Source of the DNA: Candidatus Hydrogenedentota bacterium
GTDB taxonomy: Bacteria > Hydrogenedentota > Hydrogenedentia > Hydrogenedentales > SCBR16-9
Assembly: GCA_007116095.1 (NCBI GenBank)
Contig: SKJD01000284.1
Span: 1 to 10,022 of the forward strand
DNA length: 10,022 nucleotides
Direction of reading: 5' to 3'
Program-made: the position numbers and the translations under genes
The notes under the pieces: model-generated
The model's input: the letters and a program-made list of their open reading frames with translations, nothing else
The model's database searches: none
What the model was told of the DNA's origin: nothing
In this document: piece by piece, positions 6,599 to 10,022 of the stretch
Numbering within the stretch: position 1 is the first letter of the stretch
How the letters are laid out: every line of letters starts with the position of its first letter

Positions 6599-6661
6599 GT
6601 GGACGTTGTGGACGTTAGTTCCTGTGTCCACTATGTCCACCTTGTCCACAACGTCCACTTC
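6599..6661. repeat. Nonamer array B (GTCCAC-core, period 9) with a perfect 15-bp inverted repeat
   Basis: Units start every 9 bases at 6599, 6608, 6617, 6626, 6635, 6644 and 6653: two GTGGACGTT, one 9-base spacer without the core, then four GTCCAC units. The first arm GTGGACGTTGTGGAC (6599-6613) is the exact reverse complement of GTCCACAACGTCCAC (6644-6658), giving a 15-bp hairpin with a 30-base loop. The plan is the same as array A. It lies between the 46-residue gene and the VCBS gene. Confidence 0.88.
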
Positions 6662-6707
6662 TCCCAAAATATCCAGCTCTGTTCGTCCCTCCTTTGTCCT
6701 TCCCGGC

Positions 6708-6736
6708 TTGAAGCGTGCCGCCGATACCGGTACCAT
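6708..6736 (+). promoter_or_regulatory. Candidate sigma-70 promoter of the first VCBS gene
   Basis: TTGAAG (6708-6713) and TACCAT (6731-6736) are 17 bases apart. Each matches consensus at four of six positions. Transcription from about 6743 would give a leader of about 110 bases that includes a GGCCCC-TTGG-GGGGCC hairpin (6807-6822). Confidence 0.35.
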
Positions 6737-6851
6737 TTACCCTGACTGTGCGGGGAGGCGGTTGCATCTGCGCAAGCGCCGAACCGGTTGGTTACTGGAA
6801 CTTGCAGGCCCCTTGGGGGGCCGGCGCGGCGGAACCGATGGGAGGACGGAC

Positions 6852-7475
6852 ATGAAGTATGTGGTATGGGCGGCGTGTTTGGGGCTGGCGGTGATGTGCT
6901 GGGGCGGTTTTACAAGCCAGGCGCAGGTGGAGGTGTTGGACGACAGGCCGCCGCAACTCGAGCGCCTGAAGTACAACAATCCGTGGTTGTTGGTGGACCT
7001 GGGCGTGGGGCTTTGGGCCTGGCCGCTGCCGATGGATTTCAACGGCAATGGCCTGACCGACCTCGTCATGCTCGACCACGAGGGCTACCTCGCGCTCTTC
7101 CGTCGGGAGCAGCAGGTGGACGAGGTCATCCTGCGTCCGGGTGAGCGTATCTTCCGCCTCGAAGACGAGAGCGAACCCTGGCGGCTGAACGAACGCTGGG
7201 CCGGGGGCAGTGGCCGTTACAAGCTGTCGGCTGTGATGAACGAAGACAACGACCGCTGGGACCTGCTCGTCAACAGCGTCAACGCCGATCTCTACGAGAA
7301 CCTCGGCGAAGCAGACGGCATGGTCGTCTTCCGCGACCATGGCGCGGTGGATAGCCGCCGCCTCTCCAGCCACACGACCAGCCCCACCGTGATTGACCTT
7401 CAGGGTGACGGCAAACGCGAAATCCTCATCGGCGCGGAAGACGGCTTCTTCTACCACATGCCCTGGGAGGACTGA
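6852..7475 (+). CDS. Exported VCBS/FG-GAP-type protein, probably internally deleted
   Basis: ATG 6852 follows GGAGGA (6841-6846) at 5 bases. The frame is open further upstream through array B but without coding character. The 207-residue product has a signal peptide (MKYVVWAACLGLAVMC, likely cut after SQA24) and is therefore periplasmic or secreted. Two FG-GAP/VCBS loops are visible: DFNGNGLTDLV (62-72) and DLQGDGKREILIG (182-194), with a decayed one near NEDNDRWDLLVNS (130-142). From memory, residues 39-61 (YNNPWLLVDLGVGLWAWPLP) match the start, and residues 66-203 (LTDLVMLDHEGYL to GAEDGFFY) the end, of a planctomycete VCBS family that is about three times longer. The middle seems to be missing. 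The function is unknown; such propellers bind calcium and often partner carbohydrate-active enzymes. It lies 73 bases before a second propeller gene. Confidence 0.78.
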   Translation: MKYVVWAACLGLAVMCWGGFTSQAQVEVLDDRPPQLERLKYNNPWLLVDLGVGLWAWPLPMDFNGNGLTDLVMLDHEGYLALFRREQQVDEVILRPGERIFRLEDESEPWRLNERWAGGSGRYKLSAVMNEDNDRWDLLVNSVNADLYENLGEADGMVVFRDHGAVDSRRLSSHTTSPTVIDLQGDGKREILIGAEDGFFYHMPWED

Positions 7476-7534
7476 TCGCGCATTCCGTTCCGTACAGACA
7501 GAAGCAAACACAAACCACTATATTATGCATAAAT

Positions 7535-7540
7535 AAGGAT
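7535..7540 (+). promoter_or_regulatory. Ribosome binding site of the seven-repeat propeller gene
   Basis: AAGGAT lies 8 bases before ATG 7549 and fixes that start. A TATATT (7519-7524) just upstream could be a -10 box with no clear -35, so the gene may have its own promoter or be read through from the preceding VCBS gene. Confidence 0.5.
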
Positions 7541-7548
7541 ACCCAGTC

Positions 7549-8631
7549 ATGTCATTAAAGTTTCGCAAGGTTTTGATCGCCGACGAGCGGTTTGAGTCGG
7601 TCGGCGTATTTGACGTGAACAACAACGGCGTCCCCGACATTGTCTCGGGGGAATGGTGGTACGAAGGGCCGGACTTCAAGAAACGCCACAAGATCGGCAC
7701 TATCCAGACCGAAGGCGAGTACTACGATGACTTCTCGACCATTCCCATGGACATCAACGGGAATGGCCGCCTGGACTTCATTACGGGCGGCTGGTGGGGC
7801 AACACGCTGCGCTGGCGCGAGAACCCGGCGGACCCGACGCAGGAATGGCCGGAGCATGTCATCGCGGAGACGGGGAATGTGGAGACCACCCGCGCCTGGG
7901 ACCTCGACGGCGACGGCCAGTTGGAAGTCGTGCCGAACACACCCGGAGCCCCGCTCTCCGTCTACAAGCTGATCACGGACAGCCAGGGCAAGGGCGCGGG
8001 CAAGTTCGCGGCCTGTAAAGTCTTCGATCAGCCCCAGGGCCATGGGTTGGGCGCGGGCGATGTCAACGGCAATGGCCGCATGGACCTCGTGCTGAACCAC
8101 GGCTGGCTCGAAGCGCCGGCGGACCCCTGGACCGGGGAATGGCAGTGGCATCCGGAATTCAACCTCTTCCCCTCGGCCAGTGTGCCCATCCTCGTGGTGG
8201 ACGTCAACGGCAACGGCCTGAACGATCTCATTGTCGGCGGCGGGCACGAGCATGGCCTGAGCTGGTGGGAGCAGCAGGTCGCCGCCGACGGCACGCGCAC
8301 CTGGAAAGAGCATCCCATTGACCCCTGGAACTCGCAGTATCACGACCTGCGCTGGGTGGACATCGACAACGACGGCGTCTGCGAGCTGGTGACAGGTAAA
8401 CGCTACCGCGCCCACTGCGGCAATGACCCGGGCGCGCACGAGGACTACGGGGCCTACTACTTCAAGTGGAACGGTGACCACTTCGTCAAGCAGGTCATCT
8501 GCTACGGTTCCCTGCGCGAGACCACCGGCCTGGGGATTTACTTCGAGATGGTCGACCTCTCCGGCAACGGCTACCTCGACATCGTCGCGCCGGGCAAGGA
8601 CGGCCTCTACATCCTCTACAACGAGGGCTGA
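7549..8631 (+). CDS. Seven-repeat FG-GAP/VCBS beta-propeller protein without signal peptide
   Basis: The 360-residue protein begins MSLKFRKVLIADERF, with no signal peptide or membrane segment. Seven calcium-loop motifs of the DxNxxGxxD type occur at residues 22-30, 68-76, 118-126, 171-179, 218-226, 271-279 and 336-344, spaced 46-65 apart. Seven repeats of this length predict one closed seven-bladed propeller. Blades carry Trp/Gly-rich strands (GEWWYEGPD, GGWWGNTLRW, GLSWWE) and conserved His (HGLGAG, HEHGLSWW) that could line a central site. The sequence resembles the propeller part of aldos-2-ulose dehydratase-like proteins; a sugar lyase or sugar-binding role is possible but unproven. It is intact, unlike its upstream neighbour, and ends 80 bases before a strong terminator. 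Confidence 0.85.
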   Translation: MSLKFRKVLIADERFESVGVFDVNNNGVPDIVSGEWWYEGPDFKKRHKIGTIQTEGEYYDDFSTIPMDINGNGRLDFITGGWWGNTLRWRENPADPTQEWPEHVIAETGNVETTRAWDLDGDGQLEVVPNTPGAPLSVYKLITDSQGKGAGKFAACKVFDQPQGHGLGAGDVNGNGRMDLVLNHGWLEAPADPWTGEWQWHPEFNLFPSASVPILVVDVNGNGLNDLIVGGGHEHGLSWWEQQVAADGTRTWKEHPIDPWNSQYHDLRWVDIDNDGVCELVTGKRYRAHCGNDPGAHEDYGAYYFKWNGDHFVKQVICYGSLRETTGLGIYFEMVDLSGNGYLDIVAPGKDGLYILYNEG

Positions 8632-8711
8632 TTGGCCGCCTGATCGGCGCATGTAGGGGAAATGGTCCTAGGTAACGCTTTCAGCGTAGCGGATATTAGT
8701 TCACATCGTAA

Positions 8712-8760
8712 CCCAGGGTAGGCCTTGCCCTGTCGGTCAAGACCTACCCTGGGCTTTTTT
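8712..8760 (+). terminator. Strong intrinsic terminator after the propeller gene
   Basis: CCCAGGGTAGGCCTTG (8712-8727) pairs with CAAGACCTACCCTGGG (8738-8753) with one mismatch. Six T's follow at 8755-8760. It closes the propeller transcription unit 80 bases after the stop. Confidence 0.92.
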
Positions 8761-8857
8761 AGTCCAGCCCTTACAGGGTATGCCGGCCGTGCAGGTGCGC
8801 GTGCGGCTGCGCGCTATGAGCCGCGTGGATGTGGCTGGGCGCTGTGCTTATTTGTCT

Positions 8858-8893
8858 GTCCACCCTGTCCACTATGTCCATCAAGTCCATTGC
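8858..8893. repeat. Nonamer array C (GTCCAC-core, degenerate)
   Basis: Four units in 9-base phase start at 8858, 8867, 8876 and 8885: GTCCACCCT, GTCCACTAT, GTCCATCAA and GTCCATTGC. Unlike arrays A and B there are no clear GTGGAC partners upstream, only GTGGAT (8825) and GTGGCT (8831). It looks like a decayed or half copy. It lies between the propeller terminator and the promoter of the cysteine hydrolase gene. The rest of the 361-base gap (8761-8857) holds nothing I recognise. Confidence 0.75.
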
Positions 8894-8903
8894 CCCCCCA
8901 TCA

Positions 8904-8929
8904 GCATCAGCCCCAGCGCGAACTGATGC
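8904..8929. promoter_or_regulatory. Inverted repeat just upstream of the hydrolase promoter
   Basis: GCATCAG (8904-8910) and CTGATGC (8923-8929) are perfect 7-base arms with a 12-base spacer, ending 9 bases before the -35 region at 8939. The position fits an activator or repressor site. Confidence 0.3.
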
Positions 8930-8938
8930 GCCCCGCAT

Positions 8939-8968
8939 TTGGTTATCCTCGCCTAAAATCGTTATAAT
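8939..8968 (+). promoter_or_regulatory. Promoter of the YiiX-type hydrolase gene
   Basis: The -10 box TATAAT (8963-8968) is a perfect consensus. TTGGTT (8939-8944) gives a weak -35 at 18-base spacing. Transcription would begin near 8975, so a start codon at 8978 would have almost no leader; this favours TTG 8993. Confidence 0.6.
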
Positions 8969-8992
8969 CTTGCGTAGTTGTGGAGCAATTTT

Positions 8993-9856
8993 TTGAATAC
9001 GCCTGTATACTCCAAAAATCTATTTCGCAAACGAAGCTATGCGCTTGAACGTGCGGCGGTTACGTTCTGTTTGGCGTTGAGCAGCCTTACAATGTTGAGT
9101 GTAGTGCTGTTGATGCGCTTTTATGACGGCAGCGACTTCGCTTCAACCGCTCTGCCTGAGCATCCCGAAATCATTTTACCGGGCGATCTGTTGTTTCAGG
9201 ACCTGCGCTGTGGTCCCCTCTGTGACGCGATCAAAGCAGTGACCCACGGCGTGGACGGCGCCAACTTCGCGCACATCGCCATGGTCACCCGCGTTGATGA
9301 CGACGGTACGGTCTGGGTGATCGAGGCCGTCTCGGCGGGCGTGGTGGAGAATACGCTGGACGACCTGCTCGCACGCAGTCGTGACGACGCCGGAAGGCCG
9401 CCGGTCCTGCTGGGCCGCCTGACGCCGGAATTCGAGCCGCTGATTCCCGAGGCCATCGCCCATGCGCAAAGCTTTCTGGGCCTGCCCTACGATGCGATTT
9501 ACGAGATGGAGAGCGACGCCTTCTACTGTTCCGAGCTGATTTACGAGGCCTTCCGCCTGGCGAACGACGGAACGCCCCTGTTTACGCTGGAGCCGATGAC
9601 TTTCCAGAAACCGGGGAGCGATGCGACCTTCGCCGCCTGGGTGGACCATTACGACGCGCTCGACGTACCGATCCCCGAAGGCGAGCCCGGCCTGAATCCC
9701 GCAGGCATGTCCCGCGAGCCCTTCGTCGCGATCGTCCACGCCTACGGCCGCCCCGACGGCTATGACGGCCCGGTCGGCGCCCCTACGTCATTCCTGCGAA
9801 AGCAGGAATCCAGGATCAATCGTCATTCCTGCGAAGGCAGGAATCCAGCGGAATAG
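8993..9856 (+). CDS. Membrane-anchored YiiX/YebB-type permuted NlpC/P60 cysteine hydrolase with repeat-encoded tail
   Basis: TTG 8993 (287 residues) is chosen: GGAG (8982-8985) is 7 bases upstream and the promoter's start site fits. TTG 8978 is the alternative. A basic N-terminus (NLFRKRSYALER) precedes one membrane helix (about 21-41). The catalytic domain carries GDLLF (64-68), His94 in AHIAMV, Glu111 in VIEAV and Cys179 in FYCSELIYEAF. His before Cys is the circularly permuted order of the YiiX/YebB (Peptidase C92) group. These enzymes are thought to cleave peptide or lipid amide/ester bonds at the envelope; the substrate is unknown. Residues 263-287 are encoded by two copies of a palindromic repeat (SFLRKQESR, HSCEGRNP), so the original C-terminus appears to have been replaced. 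The gene is monocistronic. Confidence 0.85.
   Translation: MNTPVYSKNLFRKRSYALERAAVTFCLALSSLTMLSVVLLMRFYDGSDFASTALPEHPEIILPGDLLFQDLRCGPLCDAIKAVTHGVDGANFAHIAMVTRVDDDGTVWVIEAVSAGVVENTLDDLLARSRDDAGRPPVLLGRLTPEFEPLIPEAIAHAQSFLGLPYDAIYEMESDAFYCSELIYEAFRLANDGTPLFTLEPMTFQKPGSDATFAAWVDHYDALDVPIPEGEPGLNPAGMSREPFVAIVHAYGRPDGYDGPVGAPTSFLRKQESRINRHSCEGRNPAE
9779..9814. repeat. Palindromic REP/dRS3-like repeat, copy 1 (inside the hydrolase gene)
   Basis: The core is ATTCCTGC-GAAA-GCAGGAAT (9790-9809), an 8-bp stem with a GAAA loop. It is preceded by GCCCCTACGTC and followed by CCAGG. It supplies part of the hydrolase C-terminus. Confidence 0.85.
9821..9848. repeat. Palindromic REP/dRS3-like repeat, copy 2 (inside the hydrolase gene)
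   Basis: The core is ATTCCTGC-GAAG-GCAGGAAT (9825-9844), flanked by CGTC and CCAG as in copy 1. Copies 1 and 2 are 35 bases apart, start to start, in direct orientation. The hydrolase stop codon lies 6 bases after it. Confidence 0.85.
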
Positions 9857-9921
9857 ACACGGGTTGCGTCGGCTTGCAATGATTATCGTTACTTGCGGCA
9901 CAACTTTGGCTTGGCGACATG

Positions 9922-9973
9922 GTAGGGGCGCGTAGCCGCCCCTACGTCATTCCTGCGAAGGCAGGAAACCAGG
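9922..9973. repeat. Palindromic repeat, copy 3, fused to a second inverted repeat
   Basis: TTCCTGC-GAAG-GCAGGAA (9950-9967) is the same palindrome, with flanks CGTC and CCAGG. Immediately upstream GTAGGGGCG (9922-9930) pairs with CGCCCCTAC (9937-9945). Copy 1 keeps the right half of this second palindrome (GCCCCTAC), so the full element is probably both hairpins together. The flanking 9857-9921 and 9974-10022 hold no gene I can see. Confidence 0.8.
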
Positions 9974-10022
9974 ATCACGTGAATACGGCGCCAAATAGAT
10001 AAAATCAGAATAGCCCAAAACA

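Noticed and set aside
6591..6851. Upstream extension of the first VCBS protein through array B
   Set aside because: The residues come from the nonamer repeat and non-coding leader, and they would hide the signal peptide that starts at ATG 6852 after GGAGGA.
7555..8652. Long open frame on the - strand (365 codons) opposite the propeller gene
   Set aside because: It mirrors the propeller repeats in antisense and shows only Val/Ala/Asp-rich composition; the + strand has RBS, motifs and terminator.
9786..9848. The two close repeats at the end of the hydrolase gene as a CRISPR fragment
   Set aside because: The repeats are palindromic, 35 bases apart with only a few bases of spacer, and a third copy lies elsewhere in a different setting; they fit REP/dRS3-like elements.

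Overview
The window looks like a piece of chromosome from a GC-rich, Gram-negative-type bacterium of the Planctomycetota / Candidatus Hydrogenedentota kind. This is inferred from FG-GAP/VCBS propeller proteins, a surface protein with a C-terminal CFI box, tandem cyclophilins, and many intergenic hairpins and short repeats. No marker gene fixes the taxon.

Layout. (1) 1-1606, +: the 3' part of a large exported or surface protein with IPT/TIG-like domains and a CFI-box C-terminal segment. (2) 2013-2165, +: a 50-residue protein with a strong RBS and its own intrinsic terminator. (3) 2331-3176 and 3272-3790, +: two tandem cyclophilin-type prolyl isomerases, the first membrane-anchored or exported, the second cytoplasmic, closed by a terminator that also works in reverse. 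(4) 3959-4804, -: a classical short-chain dehydrogenase. (5) 4949-5959, -: an NAD-type isocitrate dehydrogenase, separated from the SDR by its own terminator. (6) 6423-6563, +: a 46-residue hydrophobic protein. (7) 6852-7475, +: an exported VCBS-type protein that looks internally deleted. (8) 7549-8631, +: a seven-repeat FG-GAP/VCBS propeller without a signal peptide, ending in a strong terminator. (9) 8993-9856, +: a membrane-anchored YiiX-type permuted NlpC/P60 cysteine hydrolase whose last ~25 residues are encoded by dispersed palindromic repeats. A third repeat copy lies downstream.

The genes are mostly separate transcription units, not a pathway. The only likely operon is the cyclophilin pair; the two propeller genes may be cotranscribed. 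I see no defence system, CRISPR array, transposase, tRNA or rRNA.

The most unusual structure is a family of three intergenic arrays (3867-3938, 6599-6661, 8858-8893) built on a strict 9-base period with a GTCCAC core. Two of them share one plan: two GTGGAC units, a spacer that is a multiple of 9, then four GTCCAC units. The second notable point is the 207-residue VCBS protein, which appears to join the first and last parts of a much longer family across a repeated calcium-loop motif.
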